A stretch of 64,000 nucleotides of DNA from Lepisosteus oculatus (taxonomy: Eukaryota > Chordata > Actinopteri > Semionotiformes > Lepisosteidae). The notes below the pieces were generated by a model. The model saw only the letters and a list, made by a program, of their open reading frames with translations. It was not told the origin of the DNA and did not search any database. Each line of letters starts with the position of its first letter. Position 1 is the stretch's first letter. Shown here in pieces: positions 12,697 to 24,600 of the stretch. The stretch lies in the NCBI RefSeq assembly GCF_040954835.1, contig NC_090716.1, positions 14,135,275 to 14,199,274 of the forward strand, read 5' to 3'. A program made the position numbers and the translations under genes.

Positions 12697-15600
12697 CTTT
12701 ACAAGAGAGGAGACACATCTGCCCATTATGAATGCCATGGCTTTCCCAGGTTAGGAAAACCTCAAAGCCAGAATGTCCAGGCCAACCATGTCTTTCAAAG
12801 CCCACTTACTCTCCTTCATTGTCTACTCATCTCTTCCTGTTTCTGATTCAAGATACTAACCAAAAACCATGTTTTCTTTTCAAAACAGACAAGTTTTGAT
12901 CTGTAGCTACACTACTTATGCCCAATACATAGTAAATAAGGGTTTAATCCAAAACGGGTGAGTAAAGGTGAGGTCCATCTCATTTTGCATCATTCCTGCC
13001 TTCCCTGTTATTCTTTCAGCTCCTTCTCTCATTTGACCTTGTGGAAATCTTTTAGAGGTTTATTGGCCTTGTATTTATGGTCAGGCTGTTGCTCTCTCAG
13101 CCAAGATGGTTACAGCCAAATCCTTATTCTAAATATCGAGTTGTGTTGTCCAGTTTTTCTAACAAATTACACAAGTCAAAGGTTTGATCATTATAATTTA
13201 CATATGGGTGCATTACATTATCAGCAAGCATTCCTGTGCTGTGTTCTTAGAGGACAGATCAGACAGATTCAGGGTATAATAGTTGGTATTAGAAGTTTAC
13301 CACAGGCTATGGATAATACTGTAGCTGCAGCATTGCTTCAAAATGAGAAGAACACATTAAAAGATGTAAGTGAAACTTTAATAATTGAAAATATCAGTTT
13401 GTTCCATCTTTGCTCTAGAAAGGTGTCAATTTTGTTTCTTTTACCTGTGTCTGGTAGCGATGGCAATGCACACAAGGAAAATAACAACCACTGCTACAAC
13501 CACAGCCAGGATGATCAGCCAGTCTGCAAGCAAGGGGATGTGATATTAAAATCTGGCACACATCACTCAGCTTGTTTTTCCATTAAGAAAAGGAAGTTAA
13601 GCTGGTAACATTTTGAATGTCAAAGGGCAAAACTGTCAAATATAATCCTATGCATTTATCTCTAATGTGTATACCAGTATCTGTCTCTGAGAATCTTTAT
13701 GTATTTCTGTATGTGGAAAGTTACACGTATCTTAAGTATCAATCTTAGAATATTCAAAATTAAATAATGTTCATTATTATACAATAAAAATCTTAAGTTT
13801 TTATTTTTAGTTTTCTTTATAGTTTATGATTGTTTTTATTTTATGTTTATTTTTATTTTAGATGTGGTTGTCTTTTTGTTTAATTCAACACTCTATAAAA
13901 ATTCCATTTAGCTGAGATATTTACTTGCTGATAAATAAATTTCATGCTCTCACAAATACTACTGTATCTAAAGGGAAACATTTCTGTTTTCTTTAATTTA
14001 GTTTTTATTTCTTTGTCAAGCAATTTGACAATTCCAGCAATTCTGCTCATTACTCTGAGAAACTAGGAGCGGTGTCTAGGAAAAGTTCTCTGTCGCTTTA
14101 TATAAGATAAAAACAGTCTCACAAGCCCATGTTTGAAGATTACTTCTGTCATAGTTTCTCTAAACCCTGCTGTAATGTTCCTTGGCAGTCACTTACCTGG
14201 CACTTTATGGCCCTTGTGTCTTTCTGTATCGGGCGGAGCTGCAGTCTGAGGAATAATCATACGACGGCCTGCATTTGGTGAAATTAAAAGAAAAGAGCTT
14301 GAAGAAGAGATTAAAGAAGGGTGCATCACTGTAGCACATTAGTTAGAATTGCTGCCTTGTAGTGCTGGGGCCCCGAGTGCAATTCTGGACATGGAGTTTG
14401 TATGTTCTCCCCACGACTGTGGGAGTTTGGTTTTGGACAAAACTGGGAAAACTGGCCCTAGGTGTGAGTTCCGTCTGTGTCTGTGTTTGTGCTCGTGTGC
14501 CCTGTGATGAACTGGCATCCCGTCCGGGGTGTATACTGCCTTGCACCTGTTGGTTCCTAGGATAAGCTCCAGCTCCACCATGATCCTGTATCGGTTAGAA
14601 AATGGATGGAGATTCAAGGTGCAGTACTGTGAGCTGGAAAACAGACCCCTTCTGAACGGTGCAAGAACTGGCATGATGGTCTGTGGAATTTATATTAGTG
14701 AACACGTTTATCCCTGAAGAACAAAACTGTTACACATGATGCTCAGAGAAATGTCTTTTTCTCAACATTTAAAGACTTCCTTTCTTAAAAATAAGACTAC
14801 TTCCTGTTTGAGATCTTTGCTTTTGTTTTAGTCCCAGAACAAACCAAACGAGTGTAAAGTAACACCACCTCAAACTGAGATGTAACCACCACAAAGATGG
14901 GTAAAGCCAGATGTCCAAGGAATTTTACATTCTATGCGAAGGTGAAACACATAAAACATATATCAATATTTTTTAAGAAGTTGAAGTAGGTAGCTGGTAG
15001 GTTAAGTAGATAAATCATCAGTCCAGGTACAGTATATCTCATGGAATTTCCGCTGTGTCACAGACCGATAAAACAGCCATAGCTAAGACGCTTTAGTTCA
15101 GATAGCAGTGGACGTTATGCTCTAAATTAGGAAACTGTTCTCTTGTGCTTTTTGCTTTAGTTATTTTTGGTGATTGCATATTAAATGTGTTTTTCTCTCT
15201 ATTTCAAGAAAATAAAACACAGAAAATGTTAAACAACCATCTCCTCGCAAATGCAATAGTGAATTTGTACGAAGTGTGAGTGGAGGGTATCTCTACGTTT
15301 AAACTGAAATTGAGAAGAAACCATTTATCATCGATGCCAACGCGGTTTCTGCACCTGAAATACTGCAATTCTGTGAGGAGGAAATGATATTTCTCTGTAA
15401 AATACAGTAAGCGGTGTTTACGATGTTGCCAAGCAGCCAAGTGTGATTTCCCTGGGGACATTTATAGACACCCTGCAGACGTCATTGGACTCCTGGGAAT
15501 TCCCAGTGGAGCCCAGTGACAACGTTTTCATCATACAAAGTTACTGTATGACTGTTTCAGTGATTCAGTCTCAGGTCTGAATCAAGTGACAGCTTTGGAG

Positions 15601-18600
15601 TTCATGCCGGCCTGCAGGGCTTCAGTTCAGATTTAATTGGACCAGAGATCTGGTGTGGAGTTTCTTTATTAAATAGTTACCAACCAGCTAGACGCCAGCA
15701 AATGTCTCATTATCTGTCCAAGCCCTCCGGTACTTCAGTGTAATCATTGTTACTTCACATTACAGTGCTTGCATTGCAACCACCTTCTATCAGACACAAC
15801 ATATATAATGTAAATATGTTTACACCTGAAGAAGGCTCCACGGCCGAAACGTTGTTTTCTTTCTTCCTTTTTTTCAGCATGGAATAAACCTATTACTTGT
15901 TCCTTTGCAGCCTACGCATGCTGACGCAGCTACCCACCTGACCCATATATAATGTAAATGCACATACAGTAGCTTTATATACTGTATAGGCCTGAAAAAT
16001 AAACTGATGTGCCAAAAAAATGTGACACTCAAAAACAAAACAAAGATTCATGGATTCATGGAAAGGTTTCAGTATGAAATATGAAATATGATGCATTGAC
16101 AGAATGAAAACATCACAGAGTTGATGCAGATTTGGCCTCTGTGAACATTAACCTATTCTAGGCAGTGCTGATGCCTCGTCTGGTGGTAGGATGTTCTATC
16201 ACTCTGCAGCTGCAAACAGCTGTTGAAGGTTGACCTAGCTGTGTTTCTTTTATCTTAGGGCTTTGGCAGGCTGGGGTTCTTTTTTAGTTTTTTAATTTGG
16301 AATCAAATGGGAGCTCTTAACTGAAGTTCAGGAGGGATAATAATAATAATAATAATAATAAACTTTATTTTATATAGCGCCTTTAAAGGTGGCTTCTCAA
16401 AGCGCTTTACAGGATGACAATAACAATAAATAAGAAGACTACAACAATAAATAAGAAGATAATGACAAAGAAGCCAACTTATAGCCGAAGTTTGCTATAC
16501 CACACACTTCTTTTCGCAATTTTTCTTTCATGCATATCTCCTCCACCTCATAGCTAACCCTAAGTTCAAGATGTTACCCCCCCCCCCCCGAATGGGGGTT
16601 CAAGCCTCCTCATACGGTATTCAGGAGACCAGTCACAAAGCCTATGATTCTTGGATGTTGTTATTCTTCATGAATGATTTTTGTTGTAAATACACTGAAA
16701 TGTGTAACCATCATTTGGGTGCATGAATGTGTTGAATTACCATTTATCAATAATGTGACAAGGTATCAAACCTGTGATCAGGCATGTACCTTTACTGGTT
16801 GAGACACTTATGAGGCCCTTTGCTTGCCCTGTTTGTGTAACCCAACAATCACCTTCAACCAGGCAATCTAGACACTGGACTATTGCAAAAACATGATTGA
16901 TTTACTGTTCATTTAAGGTATTGTAGTGCAAAGTGTGACAAAGCACTCAAGAGTAGTTTTCTAAGATCACATGAAAATAAACCATATCCATAGGAACCAG
17001 ACTATAAACTAAACTGTGGTACAGTATCTAATGTGACTCAGACTTCCAAAAAATCTTTGTGGCTTGTGGTATATAATGAGCTGTGAATCACCGCCCTTAT
17101 CTTTGAACTACATTAGCAACGGAAAAGTGTTCAATAACATTAAATTAAACAAAGGATATGAGGGCACCGATTGTTATTAGCCTATTTTGCCACTTTGAGT
17201 GATAGCGTGTATAGTTGAAACCTTCTTTCGTACTGTATCTCAGGAAACATTTTTAGAAAAAGGATAAAGATTACAGCTTGGCACAGCTTGGAGAAAAGAC
17301 AGATTGGTTGACCCATTCTGGTTACTTGAAACACCACAGTAACCTCCTTATGCAACTGTACTCTGGTTATTTTTTTAATCAGATTGTTGTACGGTTTAAC
17401 CACAAAGATACAGTATTGTGTTTCTGAGGTAACTGTAATTGAGGTTATTGTGTGCCTGACGTGTGTTGCAGCTTGTGGTGTCTGCAGCACTTCTAATATG
17501 ATTCTGTGTTTTCAGCCAGCATCTAAACATCATGTTAATATTAAGATAGTAAATTACTGAAGGGAGTCAGAAGTGACTTTGTTCCAGGAGTGTCTGATGT
17601 CTTCTGTTTATTGTTCCACCTATTCATTAAACTATCAAACATTTTCCCTACAAATCTATAACAGTTCATTACTCAAACCACTTCACTTCATTAAATATTA
17701 AAGAATCTTTGAAGCACAATAATTTTTGTGTTTGAATAAAAGAAAACAAGGAGCAGAACAGTCACATTAACCAATACATGAACTCATTAATTTGAAATAA
17801 TATTTGTGGGATTTGTGATATCTAACAATTTCCCAGAATAAAATGTAGAAACTTCCAACAGGCCATAACAACTCTGAGCTTTTCATTTTCTTTAGCACCA
17901 ATTAGAACAGTTCAGTTTGATTCACTTCTCTGTTTTTCACTTCCTGTCACATCTTCTCTTTGTGCTTCTGTGAAAAGAAACTGAAATAAAATTGACATCA
18001 CTGCTTAACTAAACTAGAACTAGGTCTGGCTGCACTGTAGCACAGGACTGACAAAAAGGCTTTTCAAACTCTTAAAATATCACATGGGTCTATTTTCCAC
18101 ATCCAGTAACATGTAACTCTGAAATAAGAGCTTTAAGAGAATTTATGAACAACCCAATCAGTTTTATCTTGGCAAGTAAAACAATATTAATTTATCAATT
18201 TTTAAACTAAACTAGGAAGAATCCTGTCACTATGCACATTGTCCATCAATTTATATAATCTATAGTATATACTGTATACAGTATCATATAGAGCCATGTC
18301 AGTTTATAGAACAGAGAACCTACAGTATGCACTACAGAATACCCTACAGAATTTAATTAATTGAACTACTAATTAAACTACAAAGCTTTTTTTTGTAAAC
18401 TACAAAACAGCTCTGACTATTTTCTAGTGAACCATCCTGTCATTTTTTTAACCTGGTTGAAGTACTGTACAAGATCTTTTTGTTGTTTTCCACTTGTTGG
18501 TTGCATCTTTCAGAAGCTTCCTTCCCATTACCAGGAAACCATTTATTTCAGGTAAACATCCTGGAAGCACAACACAGAACTTCTCACTAGACAGGAGACC

Positions 18601-21600
18601 AGTCCGTCCCAGGACCCACACAAATTGGGAACGACAATTTATATTGTACCACCTTCTTTTGAACAGAGTGAAGAACGGGATTAATCAATTCACTGCTGAA
18701 TACAGAAATTATAGAATTTTGGTTTTCCCATGTAATCAGTTTGCCATTTTTGCAATTCTATAATCAAAGGAAATGTCCAGTTAAAATGCATCTAAAGTTT
18801 ATTAGGAACAACAAAATAAAGTCAAATGAGAGTATTCACAGAGAGGTTTTTATCCTTTGCTAAAAGGTGAATCAGATTATTTTAACCTGGGTGCTCATTG
18901 GTAAAATCTGTTTTTCAAATGTAAATCCTCTCAACCTCTCTTGGGGAAAGAACCTAACGGTTTTATACTTATTTGATCAAATTCTGAATTCCTTTTGAGT
19001 AAGTTACTTCCTTGGATTTTTACCATGTGCTGCTTTTACTTTATCGTTGTCATAGAGTGTATAAATATATAGTATATATCCAAAATAAAATCCATGGTTA
19101 CTATAAAAGACTCAGAGGGAATCACCAATGACTGATACCAACTAGGTTTATAAGGCAAACTGTAGCAGCCTGTAACTCTGAAATGAAAGGCACCTTTGAA
19201 GACATCATGAGTCAGTGATGGGGATTTATTTTAAGCATTGCAATTATTGCTTTTTGTTAAAAACCCACCTGATTTATAAAACCAAACTGGATGTTTTATC
19301 TCCAAACCCTGCAGCCACACATGGAGACTCCTCAATCTTCCCTTCATAGAGCCACTCACCCTTTAAACTCATCTTTACACGTGAGGGCCCCAATACCAGT
19401 GGGCCCAGTGCCAACTGGAGAAGAGGCCCACCCACAACTGCCCGTTTGACTAAGCCCGCCCTACCCTCAGCAGTGTTCAGCCAAGTGTGTGTCGCCCTTT
19501 GGGATAGCCCGGTCACATGAGTAGTAACATGGTATGGGCCCAAATCCATAATGCCTGGATTATAGAATGACTTTACAGGTTGAGCCTTGAAAGATTGCTC
19601 TGATGTGCAGCTACAGTATGCTCACTGTCAAGATCTACTGTATATAACTGAGTTCTTTTTATAATAATATACCTCACTTAAAGTTGCACACTTAAAATTA
19701 AAAGTAATTGAGCACGTAAGTAACATGTAACTCTGCTTTGCAAAGACAATGTTCCCAACAGTGGAGCAGTATTGTAAAAGATTAATGTATCTTTCACAAC
19801 AGCAGCAAACAAACCAATGGAAATGAGTAATTCCCCACCCATGAAATAATATGGCACAAAACACCTACGGGCAGCACAGTGCCCCAGTGGTTGATATGGC
19901 TGCCTTCCAGCACTGGGGCCCTGGGTTCAATTCCTAGGATGGGATCTGCATGGAGTTTTGGAAACAATTGACCATGGTGTGTGTGTGCCCTGTGAAGGAC
20001 TCATGTCCTATGCAAGGTGTGTCCCACTTTGCATATACTGTAATGCTTCAAGGATAGGTGGCAGTCCACTCTGGCCATGAATTGGATAAGCAGGTATTGA
20101 AAGTGATAAATTGATTATGTTAATTCCTATGACACTGTTCTTTTTTAAAAAAGCACACCCAATTAATTTAAGGTATTCCACTACTGGCTAGCTTTAGTGA
20201 AAATATAAAATAAAATACTTTTAGTTCTCTGATCACAAATACCAACATAGACAAAATCTTGTAAGTAAATTTAGTAGTGAGGTCTTCTACAGTATACTGT
20301 TGCATATTACTATATCTTCTATATGTGTTTACAGTATATTTCTATAATTACAAGCTGGCAAAAAAACAGAAACAGAGAAAACTTACTTCCATGTGTTTTG
20401 GATGGATTGGTCCTTGCAGTGGTTTTTGGAGTCTCCATTAACTTCCCTCCTGATGACTCTGTCCCTGTATCAAAAGGGTTTTCACTAGGTGAGTCAGCTG
20501 AGGGAGTGACATCGTTTGCCTCCGAGTCTCCTCCAGGACTTAAAGACGTAAACACTGGAGTCGTTTCATCGTCCGGTAACAAAACTGAAGGAATGAGGTC
20601 CCAGTCATCTGCACCTTCAGCTACTTTTGTTCTAGGTGTACTCACTGTAGTACTGAGCTGAGTATCTGTATCGTTTTCCTGCAGGGTGCTATCATCTCCA
20701 TCACCTAAAGGGACATCTTCTGGATCCTCTGTGGTAATGGCAGGGGTGGTTGATTGAACAGCATCCTCTCTAGAATTGTCAGAGCTGACTGTCGTAGTGG
20801 TTCTATTATTGTCATCCGTAGACTCCACCTGAGTATTCTCATTTATGTTCGAGTCAATACTTTTGGTGGAATTGACAGAGTCGTGCTTAGCCTCACTCTC
20901 TGGGTCAGGTTCCATTGTGGAATTGTCAGGGCTATATCCGTTATCCACATTTTCTTCAGAGCTCCGAGCTACACCCGTGGTGTTACTAGAAGAAGCTGCA
21001 TCAGTCCTGTTCTCAAACCCAGGTTTTAAATCAATTTCAGTTGTAGAGTTATCGGAAACGTTTTCACCTTTTTCTTTCTCATGTTGGAAACCATCATTGA
21101 CCGGGAGAATGATGCCTGAAGAGTTTGCAGGGGTAGTTGTTTCATCATCAGAGTGCGAAGGCACAGTTATTCCCTTGGATTCAGCTGGATCCATTGTAGT
21201 TCTAATCTGGGGCCTTTCTTCCTGAGGGTTTTCCGTCATGGTTGCTGTTGGCTTCCCTTCACCACCAGGGGATCTTTCCGTTTCCTCTTCTGCTTTATCA
21301 GGTTCTGGTGTTGGTTTACCTGTTTGAAGGAAACAAAGAGGAAAGAAGACATTTCAGGCAAGATTGAGGGCAGTTGTTTCTCTAAAATGGTTCTTACTCA
21401 CTTTGTGAATGCTAATCTTTGCATTATATTTGTGTTTCACAAGAGAAGCAGAAGTAAATGTATGAAAGTATTTAGCAATATGGAAAATACCCAGGGAAAA
21501 AATAAGGAAAATACAGCATAAACAGCCAGAAGTCCATTGTTATGTGTTTGCTTGAAAGAGGAAAGTTTTAGAAAATGATGAAGATTTGTCTAATTTCAGA

Positions 21601-24600
21601 AATGTAGGCACATTTTTGATATATTAAAACTGGTACAATAAATTGTTTCATGTGTTGGAGTGCAGATGAAGCTTTAAGATAACAATGTGTTGCCAAATAC
21701 AAATTACTTTTGCTTTTTTGTAGGATTTTTAAAATTATTTTTACAGATGTTATTTATAATGATGTTTTAAAACAAACTACCTGGAAGACAGAGTGATTGT
21801 AAACAGTAGGAATATATTGTGCATAAAATAATATGGAATGCAGAAAACAGCTATGAATTATGTAAGTAATTTCATCCAGACTATAGTACCAGGAGCTGCT
21901 TTTAAAGCAATTCTCAAATATGCTTTCTCTCAGTACTTGTGCACCTACAGTAACTGTATACCTCACTGAGGACTTTGCGTACATAATATCCTACTTGAAC
22001 CAGGCAAACCAATTAATCCCTTGTAGCTTGTACTAAGTTCATATTTGCTTGCATTGTTCACATTCTAAATATACAGTATCTTCCTCGTGAGAGCCGACAG
22101 AACCACCCAAGGTGAAGCACAGCACAGTCATTACAAATTACATATTTCATTACAAAAATACAGTCTTCAGTTCCAGAGAGATGCAGAAGAGAAAAGTACA
22201 AAGTAAATACAGTGGCCTTAGTACTTTAATTATGTAAATCCCCATGCAATAGTTACTTGGTGAATATTTGAAAATGTATATCCTGTACTACTTGAAGTAT
22301 ATGATAATAAAAATACATTGCGCTTTTAGTACACTAAATACTACAACATTAGTAGCAACACAGATTTTGCAACACATTTAAAATTACATTCTTGAACAGG
22401 TTTTATAAAAGGTAAAAATACATGTACACTAATTTTCATTTTCAGTATTTGGATAAATAGAATGTGAATATTTTCACCAAATACTAGCAAATAGAATATA
22501 GAAATGAAAAGACGTAGCAATATCTCATTTATACACAGACCACTAGTGATCCCTGGTGTAGCTAATACAATTTTACAGGAAGTCAGTGTGCTGCTAGAAG
22601 CACTTTGATAAACGCAATTTCAAAATTTACTCAACTGTTGCATCCTTTCAAAATGTTCTTTAGAAAGAGGCCTGAAGGTTACAAGCCTAGAAAATCCCTA
22701 AATTGATCAAATAAGACATTAAGCAGAGGGAAACATAGCCAACATTTGAATGTCCAGGTTATTGAGAATTCTAAAGGAATAAATTGTTAATATAACTTTT
22801 AAATTTCCAAACTCCATTTTTTAAAAGAGTCTAAGATAATATTTCAGTGTTTTTGCAGACTTGCCTTGTTTTGTCCTCATAGAATTATGTTAAAATTATT
22901 TTAACATAATTTGCCTCCTGTTCTCAGTTTTAAATGTCATTCCACGTAGTTTCCATTTGGGCCCTGCAGATTTTTTTCAGTGCTTATTCTGAAGAAGTTT
23001 GCCAAGTTGAATTTGGCAATGAGGATCATGAATACTTGTATCTCGGTCCCTTGTTGTAGTGTTTTCTGTTCAGGACTAAAAAGGTTCATTTCCTTCAACC
23101 TGTCAGTGCAGGACATTCCCTTTGGCCCTAGAATACATCTAGTTGCTCTTCTCTGGATTGATTCCCAAGCAACAATATCTCCTACAACATGGTGACCACA
23201 ATTGTGAACAATATTCTAAATAAGGCCTTACTTATTAATAATATCATTGTGATTTAATGTCATTTTATTTAAATAGTGTGCTTTTAACTATACCTACTAG
23301 CATTTGTCTTTTAATTAGGTACTGTAAATGATCCTTCAGTATAAACTTCTCTTTGTAAGGCACTTATATTTCCTCTGAAGTTGGTTTCATCTGCAAACGT
23401 GACTAGTTTAACTACAAACCCCTATTTAAAATATTTAATGCGAGGTTCATTGAAAATGACTGCAGTTTACGAATCAAGTGCGTCACTGTAAAGTGAGATT
23501 ACTCTCTTCTGAAGCTTCCTCTCACAGGACATGGAAATCACATCTGTAATCCACTGGTAAAGGTGCTTCTTGGATTCTTGACCCAGCACTCTCCTTCTGT
23601 GGCACAAGCCTCACAGAGAGGACAACGTGCTCATGGTTCACATGAAAAGAGGAGACCTTTTGGGAGGATTGCTAGATTGGGGCAGACAGCAGTACAATTC
23701 TTTTTTTTTAGAGTGGTTTAGTTACTTCCTCCTTTAAATATAGAAGAAAGAGAAGTTCCATTTCAACGCCAGAACATGATACGCCCCAAATTTAAGTGTG
23801 AGTCAAATGTACCATAATAATTTATGCGAGAAGATTGTAGCTTCCTGTATAACTACATAATTTGTTTTTCTCTGTAAATTAAGCAGGATAGCAGTGGTCA
23901 CATTATCTGATAAAACACATTTCTAGGAATGACTATACACAGCTTGTGATCCTGGACCCAATGACTATCGACACATTAAGATAATTCAAGTAGGAATCTG
24001 CGTCAGCATGCGTAGGCTTCAAAGGAACATGTAAAGGTTTATTCCTGCTGAAAAGAGAAGAAAGGAAACACAATGTTTCGGCTGTGCTCGCACCTGAAGA
24101 AAGCTCCACAGCCGAAACGTTGCGTTTCCTTTCTTCTCTTTTCAGCAGGAACAAACTTTACTAATTCCTTTAAGATAATAATGTCGACTTGTACAAACCT
24201 GTGAAAGCTGCTAATTGATTGATATTTACTTTGTGGGCAGAGGCCAGCAGAGCGAAGTTTAGAAAAAAAAATATTGTTAAATATCTGAGAAACTGACGTG
24301 TGGCCTTACCGAGGCATGCTGTGTATTTTACTGAGATTCTTTATTTCTAATTTGGCAACTGTATTGAAGTGCATAATACGAAGAGATCAGTAATAACACG
24401 ATTATTTTGAAATACAAAGTTGAAAACATTTTAAACCCAGCATAGTACAAATCAAATTGCTACCTGTTGTGATATTTTATTTACTTCATGACTCTTTTTA
24501 AATATGAGAACTGTTGAGAACAATAACTCTCAGCCAAAACATTTTGAAAAATGGCTAGCCCTTCTAAAGTTTAGATTTTGAAAGTGGCTGTTCCTGCTTT

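Larger units (their letters stand above)
14269..20386 (-). other. CD44: CD44 intron 5 (6.1 kb)
   Basis: Mammalian CD44 carries part of its variable-exon cassette between these positions. I looked on the minus strand for Ser/Thr-rich, phase 1 to phase 1 open segments with splice sites and found none I can support. The intron holds two SINE copies (14.3 and 19.9 kb), a TAA microsatellite with a CAAAGCGCTTTACAG repeat (16.3 kb), one copy of the GAAACG-type 120-bp repeat (15.8 kb), a poly(C) run at about 16578-16589, and an unassigned GC-rich patch near 19.3-19.55 kb. Confidence 0.75.

Noticed and set aside
17182..17490. 102-codon minus-strand frame in CD44 intron 5 considered as a variable exon
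   Set aside because: No pyrimidine-rich acceptor and no suitable donor in phase 1; composition resembles ordinary intron.
19274..19549. 91-codon minus-strand frame in CD44 intron 5 considered as a variable exon
   Set aside because: Not Ser/Thr-rich, no matching phase 1 splice pair, GC-rich patch more like a repeat.
20323..21225. Plus-strand open frames of 91-126 codons across the stem exon
   Set aside because: They are shadows of the long CD44 exon 5 on the minus strand.
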